NCBI GenBank assembly: GCA_009763385.1
Contig: CM019827.1
Span: forward strand, 98,926,177-98,990,176
DNA: 64,000 bases
From: Coix lacryma-jobi var. lacryma-jobi
Taxonomy: Eukaryota > Streptophyta > Magnoliopsida > Poales > Poaceae
Direction of reading: 5' to 3'
Made by a program: the position numbers and the translations under genes. The notes under the pieces were generated by a model. That model saw only the letters and a program-made list of their open reading frames with translations, was not told the DNA's origin and did not search any database. Positions 11,363-22,473 of this stretch are shown here, one piece after another (position 1 is the first letter of the stretch; each line of letters starts with the position of its first letter).

Positions 11363-11513
11363 TCAAACTATGATCTGGAAGATCTTTTGACATAGTTGTT
11401 GAAGGATTTGGTCGGCTGATGCAGAGTACACCGGTCCTTGCAGTACAACTAGTTTGAAACAAGCTAGAGATGTAAGTTGTAGCGGCATAGCCGCCACTAC
11501 CAGCAAAATGTTT
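11363..11513 (-). pseudogene. C-terminal piece of the split membrane-protein gene
   Basis: Read on the minus strand from 11512, this piece is open for 49 codons and ends in TGA at 11363-11365. It is in exact frame with the gene part at 34397-35493 once the retrotransposon and one copy of the target site are removed. The residues after the junction begin ILLVVAAMPLQL, then end in a QILQQLCQKIF helix-like tail. The hydrophobic start fits another membrane segment. It is separated from the rest of the gene by the insertion 11514-34392, so a normal transcript is very unlikely. Confidence 0.8.
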
Positions 11514-12356
11514 TGTTGACACTCAAAAGTGTCACAGATAAAGATGAATTTAGCAGAGGTATTCGGCCTATAATATTAGGATCGAATTTGTCTTTTAATA
11601 TTTCATAATTGAAAGATCGGATGTTCTAAGTCAAATGGGCCTGATCATTTTGGGTTTCCAACCACTTGTGTTATGTCCGACTAGGTGACGCTGCTCTTAT
11701 GTTATGTCCGACCAGGTCACGCTGGTCGGAGGCCTTATGATTGTGATGAATGCTGGGTCTCGTGCTAATATATAGGCCTTTCTCCTGTAAGGACGATTCC
11801 TTGATTAGTATGGGCTGATAAAGCCTATTAAACCAATTTAGTCGATTCAAGGATCGGCGAGATCAGGTTTACCTTGTCTCGTTCGGATTGGACTCTTGAA
11901 TTCCATGTTTTTGATAGAGTTTGAATAGGAAACTTGGAGATTGTATCTGGAGATGTTTCCTATTGGGATAAGACCAGCCCCCTCTATATATATCAGAGGA
12001 TCATGGCCGATTGAGGCATCCAACCCTAATCGATCAAAAACCAATCTACTATCCCTTTTACCCTTTTCCCCTCCCTATCTTGTTGTTCGGCGTGTCTCCC
12101 GGCGAGGCTCAACGGCGTTCTAGGCGGCCTTGCTGGTCCTAGAGCAACCTCTACGTGCTTCTCTCTGATGGGTCTTCCCGGGAGGAGTTCTAGGGTTATC
12201 AGCACAGGGATCCAAAACCCTAATTCAGCTTAAACCGGTCTCTAGATCGGTTTTTGTCGGCTTAGCCAGGGTCCCTGCTGTCTCAGGTTGATCTACAACC
12301 TCTTCGGGCGTTCTAGCCCTGCTGGTGTGTGATTTGGAACTCTTCCGACGTCAACA
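11514..12356 (+). repeat. 5' LTR of the Retand element
   Basis: TGTTGACACTCAAAAGTGTC opens the LTR and CGACGTCAACA closes it. It matches 33551-34392 along its whole length with scattered substitutions and small indels, so the insertion is not very recent. A TATA box is at 11985-11993. It contains two GTCCGACCAGGTGACGCT-type direct repeats near 11680-11730. Confidence 0.92.
11985..11993 (+). promoter_or_regulatory. Retand LTR TATA box
   Basis: TATATATAT follows GACCAGCCCCCTC and precedes the conserved GGCATCCAACCCTAATCGAT segment. The corresponding box in the 3' LTR is near 34022-34030. Confidence 0.55.
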
Positions 12357-12363
12357 CACTTTT

Positions 12364-12381
12364 TGGCGACTCCGCTGGGGA
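12364..12381 (+). promoter_or_regulatory. Primer binding site (tRNA-Arg type)
   Basis: TGGCGACTCCGCTGGGGA lies a few bases after the 5' LTR. From family knowledge this sequence is the Arg-tRNA-complementary PBS of Tat-lineage elements. I have not matched it base by base to a tRNA. Confidence 0.7.
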
Positions 12382-12407
12382 CGATTGAAATTTCATCTAC
12401 TACCAAC

Positions 12408-14600
12408 ATGGGCGGCAAAGACGGTGCTACTGATAAAGATAACATCGTCCGTCCTGCTGGCATTGACGAGCTCCCCGACGAGTTGAAGCAACAAGCACAG
12501 GCCAAGCTCGATGTCGTATTGAAGGCTTTCCTAGAAAGTTGTTCTAAAGATCGGCGCGGCAGGGTCACTCAAGACAAGGAACCAGACTTCAGCGAGATCA
12601 TCCCTGCCACGACAACTACAACCGCTGAAGATTCTACTAACAAGGTAAATACTGAGGTACATGATGATCCTTACCCTACCCATGCTAATTTTTCAGCGAT
12701 GCTAGTCGATACGTCAAAAAACCTTACCAATACTATTCAGCATTCGTATAAATTACTTGGTGACCACATGGATAAATTAGAGGGTAAAGCTATCGAACCT
12801 GATCATACTACCGGACAACCACAGTTCGGTATGCCTTTTATTTTTTTCAAAGGCCAAACCTCACACATTGGGTTTGGCCAAACACAATCAGGACATGACA
12901 TTGGTAGGACCAATTATGGTGAAGTCGGTGCATCGACGTATACCAATAATCTCCACCATAACTCTGGTCGGACCACACGAACTGACCAGGGGGCAGCAAC
13001 AAATAGGACTTCAGGAGGACAAGGAACAGTATTGCCCAATCCACCGAAGTCACCAAGTTATAATCCCATGAATAACGACACTTCTAACCTTGCTGAAACC
13101 GATTTAGGGCGAGCTATAAATCGGTTTAAGGAAGAGATAACCAGGTCTCTCGAGACCAGCTTAGGGGTCCAATTCAAACCTACTAGGACCACCTATTCTA
13201 AACCGTACCCTTCAACTTTTGATTTTATGAAAGCACCTGATGGTTGGAGGGTACCAGATTTTTATAAGTTTAGTGGCGACGGTAGCAAAACGACCATGGA
13301 GCATGTCAGCATGTTCCTTGCACAGATGGGCGAAGCTAGTACCTTAGATTACATGAATGTACGTCATTTTCCTTTATCTCTTACTGGTACAGCTTTTGCT
13401 TGGTTCACGTCACTACCGGAATGCACCATAGGTTCTTGGGCCGAGTTGGAAGAGAAGTTTCATAATCACTTTTATGACGGAGTCCAAGAAACTAGGTTAT
13501 CACATCTCACATCGGTTCAGCAAGGGCGTAGTGAGTCTGTAGTTGACTTCTTTAGGCGCTTCAAAGAAATTAAGAACCAATGTTTTCATTTGATGATCTC
13601 TGATAGAGACCTAACAGATCTATGTCTCGCTGGTTTACGTCGGGAGATCAAAGATAAACTTGAACATCATGATTTCTTTAATGTAAATCAACTTTTACAG
13701 AGGGCCATTTCAATAGAATCGCGCCTTAAGGAACCTCATGATCCTCATAGGACTCATCGACCGGGCGTACATATTGTTGAAATGAATTCTGATAGTTCGG
13801 ATGATGAGTCTATAGATTGTTATGCGGTTGAGTTTTTATGGCCAGCACAGAACAAATTAGTCACTTGTCCTTCCCTCAAACCGATTCAAAAGAATCGGGG
13901 TGAAGAAGTGAAGTTTACTTTTGATTTCTCCAAATGTGACCGAATATTTGATGAATTGCTTAAATTCGGTTATCTCAAAATTAATTATACTTTGCCATCA
14001 CCTGATGAATTGAAAAGAAGGGCTTATTGTAAATACCATAATTCTTTTTCTCACGCCACTAACGATTGCAACGTTTTCCGTCGACAGGTCCAATCAGCCC
14101 TTAATGAAGGACGATTGAGTCTTACTAAGATGCAGATTAGCACTTCTCCCTTTCTAGTTCATATGGTGGAAGTAGGGAACCCTGCCATTCTAATTCATCC
14201 AGAGCAAGCCGATACAGCCAGGGGGAAGAATGTTGTCATCGGCGAGCCACGGGTTGCACCGAATGCCGAGGGTGATTCGGGGCACAAGGTGGTGCTCGAA
14301 AAGGGTGATGATGGTAAAAGCAAGCTCACGATTACTGTCGGGTCTGTACGACACCTAAATAGACAAAGGTATTTTGAGACCAGGGCAGTGCAACAAAGAC
14401 CGACCAGGTCGGGTTCTCAAGCCGACCAGTCTGGTTCTTCCTCAGAACAACCAGGGCAGTCGGATCAAAAGGCCGACCAGGTCAAACCGACTTCTTCTGG
14501 TTGGAAAGAAATGGACAAGCCGACTGTCAGAGTCGGTTCAGCTGGTTCTAGTGGTTCTGCACCTTCCGGAGTGCGTGTCCTGCGTAAATTTGTTCCATAG
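12408..14600 (+). CDS. gag: Retand gag polyprotein
   Basis: I use the ATG at 12408; the frame is open further upstream but there it runs through the PBS. The product is about 730 aa. The N-terminal third is low-complexity and polar. From about residue 270 comes the Retrotrans_gag capsid-like domain, with GWRVPDFYKFSGDGS, AFAWFTSLP, WAELEEKFHNHF and SVVDFFRRFKEIKNQC. A CKYHNSFSHATNDCNVFRRQ segment near 560 is typical of Tat elements. The frame ends at TAG 14598-14600, but the same frame continues as coding sequence, so this stop is probably a nonsense mutation. Product role: virus-like particle shell and RNA packaging. Confidence 0.85.
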   Translation: MGGKDGATDKDNIVRPAGIDELPDELKQQAQAKLDVVLKAFLESCSKDRRGRVTQDKEPDFSEIIPATTTTTAEDSTNKVNTEVHDDPYPTHANFSAMLVDTSKNLTNTIQHSYKLLGDHMDKLEGKAIEPDHTTGQPQFGMPFIFFKGQTSHIGFGQTQSGHDIGRTNYGEVGASTYTNNLHHNSGRTTRTDQGAATNRTSGGQGTVLPNPPKSPSYNPMNNDTSNLAETDLGRAINRFKEEITRSLETSLGVQFKPTRTTYSKPYPSTFDFMKAPDGWRVPDFYKFSGDGSKTTMEHVSMFLAQMGEASTLDYMNVRHFPLSLTGTAFAWFTSLPECTIGSWAELEEKFHNHFYDGVQETRLSHLTSVQQGRSESVVDFFRRFKEIKNQCFHLMISDRDLTDLCLAGLRREIKDKLEHHDFFNVNQLLQRAISIESRLKEPHDPHRTHRPGVHIVEMNSDSSDDESIDCYAVEFLWPAQNKLVTCPSLKPIQKNRGEEVKFTFDFSKCDRIFDELLKFGYLKINYTLPSPDELKRRAYCKYHNSFSHATNDCNVFRRQVQSALNEGRLSLTKMQISTSPFLVHMVEVGNPAILIHPEQADTARGKNVVIGEPRVAPNAEGDSGHKVVLEKGDDGKSKLTITVGSVRHLNRQRYFETRAVQQRPTRSGSQADQSGSSSEQPGQSDQKADQVKPTSSGWKEMDKPTVRVGSAGSSGSAPSGVRVLRKFVP

Positions 14601-15448
14601 AAGCCTGAGGTTGACACATGGAAGACTAATGTGGAAAAGAGCAAAGGGAAGGTCGTCCGAGAGCCATGCACTTTTGATAAGCTCATGGCTAAGTACAAAC
14701 AGCAAAAGGCCGATTCCCAGAATCGGCCATTAAAAAAAAGAGAGTCTACTCCTCCGAGACGTGAAGATGAAAAATCTAAGCAGCTGGTAGTAGCCCAAGC
14801 AGCAACTCCAGTATCGAGGGTTGCCTCTTATAAACCTCAGTGGGCTCCTCCTATTTTGCCACCACCACAATGGGTCCCCAAGGAGTGTGGGTACCTTACC
14901 CTATGCCAGCACATATGTACTATCAACTAGGATGGGGAATACCTGCCAATCAGCCTACAAGGGTTTTAGTGTTCGATCGGTTGGGTGATCAACCAAGTTC
15001 TAGTAACACAAATCAGAATCGATTGATCACATCAAGGACCTCAACCTCTCAGGAAACGGGGAAAGCACAAGTGCGACAAATCTATGTACCTAAGAAGGTG
15101 CAAAGTGTCCCCATTGTTTCTCCAACCAGATCCGATCTTGTACCCACTATTACGATCAGTTCTATGGAGGTCCCTCTTGCCAACGGACCTAAGCCCATGG
15201 TGGTCGAGGAGCCAACTCCAGCAAAGGTTCCAAAAGATCAAAATGCTTCAACTGGGATAGAGGCGAAAGGGCTTATTGAGCGTGATCCCAAATACATGCA
15301 GCCCAGATGGTGCCCTCCTGGTTTGACTAAAACTCAACGAAGGAAGCTGCAGAGAGCTCGCTGCAACAAACAAAGACAGGAGCGGCTTGAGAAGATGAGG
15401 GAAGATATATTTAACTCAACGCATCCCATTTTCCCTCAGGGCAAGTGA
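14601..15448 (+). pseudogene. Retand gag-pro linker, broken by a frameshift
   Basis: After the TAG, coding continues in the gag frame (KPEVDTW, FDKLMAKYKQQ) to about 14875. There the frame changes to one that reads QGVWVPYPMPAHMYYQ and runs to TGA at 15446-15448. A basic KTQRRKLQRARCNKQRQ segment near the end is typical of the region before protease in this lineage. The single-base frame change and the stop show decay. Confidence 0.75.
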
Positions 15449-16504
15449 GGAGGCGAGGAGCCGGCTTGTAATCAAAAGCCGACCTCAGAAATTGTAAAGT
15501 TAAACAGGTCGGATCTTGAGCCGACCAGTCTGGGTACTGAATCTACTGAAGTGGCTTCGGGACCAATCAGATCGGACACCAATCCAACCACCTCGGGACA
15601 GGCGCCAACTAGTTTAGGGGTCGAGCCGGTTGAATCGGTTACTGCTGGATTAAGAATTGAGCCGACCCGACCAGAACCCAAGACCGAATCTGTTCCTGAT
15701 GTTCTAATGGGATCCGACGTGTCTCTTAATAACCTTGTTTCCTCCGCTGGTATTGTTGCAACCAGTGAAGAATTACCTGAAGAACAAGATGAGGAGATGG
15801 TGGATTATGAACCTTCCCCAGAAAGGGCGGAGGTCAATGTAGTTTACTTATCGGCCGACTACTACGTGGTCGGAGATGATGCGGCAGTAGCAGAATTCAA
15901 CTTTGCTACACAGACTGTTGTGTTCCAAAAGCCAGAAGAATCTGTCAATCATCTCAAGCCGTTACATATAAAGGGCCATATTAATGGTACACCAGTTCGC
16001 AAGATGTTGGTCGACAGTGGAGCAATCGTAAATTTGATGCCATACTCGCTCTACCAGAAGCTTGGTGGCACTGATGAAGAGCTAATCAAGACCAACATGA
16101 TTATCACTGGAGTCGGAGGAGGAGATCTCATCCCAGCCAAAGGAGTTGCGTCCATGGAACTTACTGTTGGGAGCAAGACTTTGGCTACTGCTTTCTTTGT
16201 CGCCAACATACAAGGTAGCTACAACTTTATACTTGGGCGTGATTGGATTCATGCTAATCGATGCATTCCTTCTAGCCTGCATCAGTTTCTCATTCAATGG
16301 GTGGGAGACGATGTTGAGGTGGTGCACTCAGATTCATCGGCCTATGTAGCTACGGCTGATGCTCCTTTGCTCGGCGGGCATGATACTATCGCTTGTCTAT
16401 CTGGTCGGGACCTTTCTGATTTTCAGTTTGTTAGTGTCACTAGGGAAGGTTTTGTACCGGTATCTTTAAAGCCGATTGACAATCGGTTCAACATTATTAT
16501 GTAA
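15449..16504 (+). pseudogene. Retand aspartic protease region
   Basis: The frame is open directly after the TGA at 15446. A variable linker rich in PTS and acidic residues leads to a retropepsin domain. Its active-site motif is MLVDSGAIVNLMP (near 16005), followed by FILGRDWIHAN in the second half of the fold. It would process Gag-Pol. The frame ends at a TAA at 16502; coding resumes in a different frame close by, indicating an indel near 16495. Confidence 0.8.
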
Positions 16505-17829
16505 TTTAATGGACACTAATGTTGATTGGTTGAAGCATCGTGTTGAACAATATCGGACTTACAAGACCGATACTTGCGAAGCTATTGATGATTTTGATGA
16601 GCTTAATAAGTTGGGCCAGGGTTTCACGTCGGTTGATCCTTTAGAGCAAGTAGATATTGGAGAAGGTTCTATACCTAGGCCAACCTTTGTAAATCAAAGT
16701 CTTGAAGCCGATTACAAATTGAAATTAATCGTGCTTTTAAGAGAGTATGTTGATTGTTTTGCATGGGACTATACAGAGATGCCTGGATTAAGCCGAGACC
16801 TTGTTGAGCATCGGCTTCCTATTAAGCCGAGGTTCAGGCCATTCAAGCAACATCCTCGCCATTTTAATTCTACGATATATGACCGGATTAAAGAGGAGAT
16901 TAATCGGTTATTGCAAGCGGGGTTTATCCAACCTTGCAGATATGCGGAGTGGGTCTCTAACATCGTGCCTGTGGAGAAGAAGGATACTGGGAAGATCAGG
17001 GTTTGCATTGATTTTAGAGATTTAAACAGAGCCACTCCTAAAGATGAGTATCCTATGCCTATAGCTGATATGTTGATCAATGATGCTTCAGGACATCAGG
17101 TTGTCAGTTTTCTTGTTGGCAACGCTGGTTATAATCAGATATTTATGGCTGAAGAGGATATGTCCAAAACAGCCTTCATTTGTCCTGGATTTGTTGGTCT
17201 CTTTGAGTGGGTAGTAATGACATTTGGTTTGAAGAATGCAGGCGCTACTTATCAACGAGCGATGAATTTGATCTTTCATGATTTAATTGGAATAATCATG
17301 GAAGTGTATAGTGACGACATTGTGATCAAATCGGTTGCCCCTGTATCTCATTTAGCCGATTTACGTTTAGCATTTGAAAGGATGCGCCGCTATGGTTTGA
17401 AGATGAACCCACTGAAGTGTGCTTTTGGTGTATCGGCCGAAAAGTTCTTAGGGTTTATCATTCACGACAAAGGCATAGAGATTGATCCTAAAAGGATAGA
17501 AAAGATCAAGAAAGTTCAGGCGCCTACATGCAAAAAGGACTTGCAGAAGTTCTTGGGAAAAGTGAACTACTTGAGGAGATTTATTGCAAACTTGTCCGGG
17601 AAGATTATTCCTTTTACCCCCATATTAAAGCTGAAGGATGAGACTGAGTTTGCTTGGGGGGGCAGAACAACAAAAAACATTTGAAAAGATAAAGAAATAT
17701 TTGTCATCTCCGCTAGTTCTTCGAGCACCTAAGAGAGTTCCTTTCAGGTTATATATCGCCGCCGAAGAGAAGGTTATTGGAGCTGTCTTAACACAAGAAG
17801 ATGGAGGTAAAGAATATGTGATTGCTTAT
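16498..17829 (+). pseudogene. Retand reverse transcriptase and first RNase H, catalytic Asp lost
   Basis: RT motifs are in order: VCIDFRDLNRATPKDEYPMP, GNAGYNQIFMAEED, MTFGLKNAGATYQR, YSDDIVIKS, LKMNPLKCAFGV, FLGFIIHDKGIEIDP and LQKFLGKVNYLRRFI. Motif A reads SFLVGNAGYNQ where the family has Asp before the Gly (SF-L/M-D-G), so the first catalytic aspartate is Val (GTT). A run of seven G near 17655 shifts the frame by one, after which GAEQQKTFEKIKKYL continues. The sequence is cut after the codons for VIAY by the SIRE insertion and resumes at 31135. Confidence 0.87.
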
Positions 17830-19380
17830 TGAAAGGATCAAGATGCCCAAGAGGGGGGTGAATTGGGCTTCTCTAAAACTTTGCAAGAATTAAAACCTAA
17901 CAAGCCCAATTAACCCCCTGGTGCCTAGAAGTGTGTTTCTCTAGAATCAACCAAGCAAAAGATCAAAGCTATGACATTTCTACTCTACCATGGCAATTCA
18001 AATATGGATGAACAATAAGTAAATTGCGGAATTGAATTGCTCAAATGTAAATGTGTAAGTAGAGAGAGTAGAGATGACACGATGATCTTTTTTTCGAGGT
18101 ATCGAGGTGTCGGCACACCCCCTAGTCCTCGTTGGAGCACCCGCGCAAGGGTATCGCTCCCCCTTGATCCGTTCAAGGATCAAGTGCTCACTATGAGCTG
18201 ATTCTTCGCCACTCCGGCCCGGTGAATCGCTCGCTACCAGTCACAACATGACTTGGGTCATCCACAAAGCCTCCGGATGATCACCAAGCCCTTCGATCAC
18301 CTCCAAGCCGTCTAGGTGATTCCGATCACCAAGAGTAACAAGCTAGAACTCTCACTTGACCAAGACAAAGGCCAAAGAGATGGATGGATGCACACTTGCT
18401 ACTCAATTCTCACTAGGAGGTCACTAATTCTCTCAATTAGCAAATCTCTCAACCTCACTAGGGCTCTTGCTCTTTCTCCCACTCACAAGGTGTTTCTTAG
18501 CAAAGGAAAGTGGCAAGAACACTCTAATGGAAGTGGAGAAGGAGTATAAATACTCCCCCCAACCGGCCATCCAATAGAGCACTGAACAGGTGTCTCTGCG
18601 GGAGCATCGGACGCTCCGATGACCTTGGCCAACGGTCAACTGTACAACCTGTCAGACTTGTTAAAGGAGCATCGGACGCTGGGCAGCATCCGATGCCCAT
18701 GCAACGGACGCGTCCGATGCCTTTTTGACTTCTCTGGAACTTCTCTGCATGGCCATCGGACGCTGGCCCTCAGCGTCCGATGCCAGCGTCTGGTGCTAGC
18801 CCAAGTTCACTCGCATGTGAACAGTGGCACGGACGCGTCCGATGTGGCAACACCGGAGCGTCCGATGCCACGCACCAGACTAAACCCTAGTCTGAGTGAG
18901 CATCGGACGCGTCCGATTCCCACCAGGCCAGCGTCCGATGCCTGTTTCACATGCAAAACTCACTCGGATCACGACGCGGCCTTAACGACTTTTGATCCTC
19001 TCGACATAAGGCATCTCTCTGAGCTACCTAGGGCTAAAAAATAACAAGTGTGCACCACACCTACCTCAATAGACTCATCTAGGTCAAGCTACTGATTCAC
19101 GCTCCCCTTTATAGTACGGCCAAAGGAAAAACAAAGACCTATGACTACCTAAGTGTCCTCCAACACCATGCGACACTTAGCCTAGTCTACCACCGTCTTC
19201 GTCGTCCGTCCTTTGAAAACCGAAATGATTTTCATCGCCAGGGGACATGAACTCCATATGCCCATATCGTCACCATTACCGTGACCTAACTCATCCCTGT
19301 TTCTGCAAAACACATGTTAGTCACAGTAATCTTGTGTTTCATCCAATCACCGAAACCCACTAGGGGCCAAGATGCGTTCA
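17830..19380 (-). repeat. 3' LTR of the SIRE element (element orientation)
   Basis: In element orientation it starts TGAAC and ends GGATCCTTTCA. It closely matches 29575-31129. Near 18544-18553 is GTATAAATAC, a self-complementary TATA-like box. A dense cluster of CGGACGC and GCGTCCG motifs occupies 18603-18950. Confidence 0.93.
18603..18950. repeat. CGGACGC/GCGTCCG palindromic motif cluster in the LTR
   Basis: Motifs of the form GCATCGGACGC, GCGTCCGATGC and the joined palindrome CGGACGCGTCCG recur about ten times at irregular spacing. The matching cluster in the other LTR is at about 30352-30700, and a third lies between pol and the extra ORF at 23205-23430. Confidence 0.85.
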
Positions 19381-19396
19381 ATCTCCCCCTTTTTGG
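19381..19396 (-). promoter_or_regulatory. SIRE polypurine tract
   Basis: On the minus strand the sequence reads CCAAAAAGGGGGAGAT immediately before the LTR start TGAAC. It is the expected plus-strand primer site of the element. Confidence 0.85.
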
Positions 19397-19827
19397 TGAT
19401 TGATGACAACACGAGATCGAGTATAGAGAGAAGAGGTTTTTAAAAAAACATGACATGTATGAACTTGCAATGAATAAGATAAAATGATTAGAGGCAAGCT
19501 CATACATATCATGCCAACATCCTGCACTCAACAAGTTAGAGTGAAATAGCAAGTGCAAGAGTAAAGAGCTCATATACATAATCAAGTGAGAATTAAGCAC
19601 AAGTAATGAGCGAAACAAAATGACACATCATATAATATATCATAGTGAACACAACACATGTCATGAGATCCATAGCATAAGTATATAACAAAAATATAGT
19701 GCCAAAATATGCGATAAGAAAAGAGCGTATGTGAAACAAAACACATCATAAGAAGCAAAACCCTCTCACATCGCTCCCCCTATCACTATACTCGCTCACT
19801 CTCCCCCTTTGGTGCCAAGCACCAAAT

Positions 19828-22473
19828 CTAAGCGTCGGAGGGCGGAGGTGGCGCAGACGAGTCAGGACCAGGCTCCGGAGTGCGCTGGGAAAACTCAAAC
19901 TGCTGAAGAAGCGTCTCGGAGTCTGTCGAGGAGTCGCCGGTAGCCTGCTGGCCCTCTGGAGCTGAAGGCTGTGGTGAAGCGGTCCGGGTCGGCTCTGGCA
20001 CTGACTGCTCTGCCTGCTCTGGCTCTGTCGCAGTCTCTGTAGCTGTGTCAGCCTGAGTGGCGGAGTGCGGAAGCTCGTGAATCAGAGGCAACTCAGGGTG
20101 AACAGTCGTGGTCGTCTCGGACGGGACAGGCTCGGTCTGCTCTGAGAACGCGACTGAGCTCGGGAGGGTCTCTGTGGTGGAAGTCATAGGAGCTGTCGAC
20201 GTCTGAGCTGGGTCCAAGAGCTCCGGCGTAGGGAAGCCAGTAAGCTCACTGAAGCTGGCAGACAAGTCTCGCGTCACTGTGGTGGTCGTCGCGAACAGAG
20301 ACTCTGTCGGACATGGCGTGAAACCAGTGTGAAGCGGACTAAAAACGGGGGCCCCTCCAGGCGGAGTGGTAAAGGTGGTGAACTGGGAGGGACCCGGGCC
20401 TAAGAGCTGAGGCTGCTGACTGAACGGCGGAGGAACTGGATGCTGCCACGGAAGCTGCTGCTGCGGAGGGGGAGGCTGCTGCCACTGCCACTGTGGAGGT
20501 CCGCTCATAACCCGCTCCATGAAGCTCAGGGTCTGCTGCTGAGGCTCCATCATCTGGCGCTGCAGGGCGTCCTACCTCTCCTGAGCCTGCTGCTGGGCCA
20601 AAGCCTGTGCCTGAGCGAGGCGTTGTTGCTCCTGTGCGAGCCTCTGGACGTCCTATGTCACAGTCCGCTGCTGCTCCTCCATTCGAGATAGTATAGCGAG
20701 TAACGCAGGGTCGGAGGAGGCAGTACCACTCGTCCCGGCCTGTGAGTCGTGAGCTCGTGGGTGATAGTGAGGCGGGAGGTGGTAGTCCTCATCAGAGCTG
20801 TCTGTGGGGTCATCGGCCACGTAGGTGTCCTCACCCTCCAAGTCGGCAAGCTCCTGCTCTGCAAGAGCCCGGACTGTCTCGTCCTGCTCCTGTGCTGTCT
20901 CTGGCACCTCTGGTCACTGCTTGGAGCTGGACGGTCCCCTCTGCTGCTGTCGCTGCCTATGGTCCCGACCGTGTCCCAATAGCTGACTCATGTTATATGC
21001 AGGGAACACGGTCGCGGAACCTGTGAGTGACTGATCGGGGCAACTCCCTATAGTGGTAGCTACCTTCCATAGGATGTAGGAGACCCAGTGAGCGTATGGT
21101 AGCTGCCGTCGGGCCTTGATGCCCTCTGCTACGGTGTCCTCCATCTCGCAAATGATTATGTCCATGATGTCAAAGTCCCTCTGCTGGATCAGGTAAGCAA
21201 GCAGCCACAACTGAAGTCTGGAGATCGCCTCTCTGAACCCGACACACGGCAGCAAGGTGCGCCTGAGGACCTCGTGGAGGATCCGAGCCGCAGGAGTGAG
21301 ATCCTTCGGCGCACGGCTCGAACCCTCCCCGAAGGGCTCACGGAAGCAGGGGCGCACCAAGTCTGTCGGGGGCTGCTCACCGCCGTGAGGGCGCCTCGGT
21401 GGCTCTGTCTGGTCATAGCACAGGTCGTGGATCCGGGTCGTAGAGTGACGAAGGCCAAACCAATCCCGGATCTCGGACACAAATAGCCTGTAGTGCTCAC
21501 AGCTGAACGCAAACTCGATAGTCTCCCTGTCGGGGTGCACCCAGAGTGATGCGTAGAACTGAAAGACCCAGTCCTCGACGTAGGAGCCAGACCGCCCCAA
21601 CAGGTCTGCGAAGCCTGGTAAGTAGGTGAGGCTGGGCCGAAGCTGCTCGAAAGCTGACACTAGGGCCTCCAGGGTGCACACACGCTGTGAACGCAGGCTG
21701 ATGCCGGCGTTCCTGTATCCTCGGTAAAAGTCCTCCTAGAGCACAGTGAAGAAATCCGGACCAGCCTGCTCCTGCTGCTCCCTCGGAAACCACTGCTCAA
21801 CGGGAACGAGCCGGAGTGTCTGAATCTGAGAGCACATGGCTGCCCGGAGGTCCAGTCGCGGTATCGGCTGGGGCGCACGCCTCGACGGAGCACGTGCTCC
21901 CCGCAGAGGGACGTCGGGCCGGGGTGGCACCTCGGTCCTGCGACGGGACGACCGGCATCTGGGAACCTCCTCTGGAACTGCCTCCTCGGCCTCTGCCTCT
22001 GGCTCAGCTGCCTCGGCTGTCTCGGCCTCTGCCTGGCCCTGTTGCGAGCTCTGGGGCTCGACTCCTGGTGAGGTGAACGAGGTCCGACGACCGGCAACCA
22101 TAAGTGTGCCAGGCGGCAAACCCAGACTCCGCTCGACCTCCTCAATGGCTCTGCGCTGCTCTGGGGACAACTGACCCTGAATCCTGAGTCCGCCAGCACT
22201 GCCACCCTGCTCTGCACGCGCTGCGGCGTCTGCCACTGCCTGAGCCTGCGCTGCCTCTCGCTCCTGACGGGTGCGCTTCCGGCGCACTATCAGCTTCCAT
22301 TTCCCGGGTCTCTGACCGGAAGGAGGGGGACGAGGAGGAGAGTCCCCTGGGCCACCACCGACGTTCTTGCAGCGGACCATAGCTGACGAGAAAAACTGAC
22401 ACTGAGAGATGCTCTGGACCGCCGGTGAAAGAACCACTGACACTTGCGAAGCTTGGCCTCGATCCTTACCCAC
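19828..22473 (-). pseudogene. Extra ORF of the SIRE element between pol and 3' LTR
   Basis: A single minus-strand frame of 882 codons is interrupted by only four stops: TAG at 21736-21738, TGA at 20914-20916, TAG at 20653-20655 and TAG at 20572-20574. The N-terminal part is basic then acidic (KWKLIVRRKRTRQERE; Glu/Ala-rich). The middle (about 21681-20940) is a globular-looking domain with WVFQFYASLWVH, FGLRHSTTRIHDLCYD and LLAYLIQQRDFDIMDIII. The C-terminal third is Gln/Pro-rich, then Ser/Thr/Glu-rich. The position equals that of the env-like ORF of SIRE elements, but I see no clear signal peptide or membrane anchor. The middle faintly recalls the plant transposon-protein domains found in Athila-type elements. 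Function unknown. Confidence 0.7.

Noticed and set aside
12363..12407. Retand gag start at 12363
   Set aside because: It is a TTG inside the primer binding site; the first ATG in frame is at 12408.
18603..18950. Possible CRISPR-like or satellite array from the CGGACGC motifs
   Set aside because: Spacing is irregular, the motif is a short palindrome in both orientations, and the region lies within a eukaryotic LTR. There are no cas genes.
19828..22473. Calling the SIRE extra ORF an envelope gene
   Set aside because: Position alone suggests env; I see no signal peptide, cleavage site or membrane anchor, so only a neutral name is justified.
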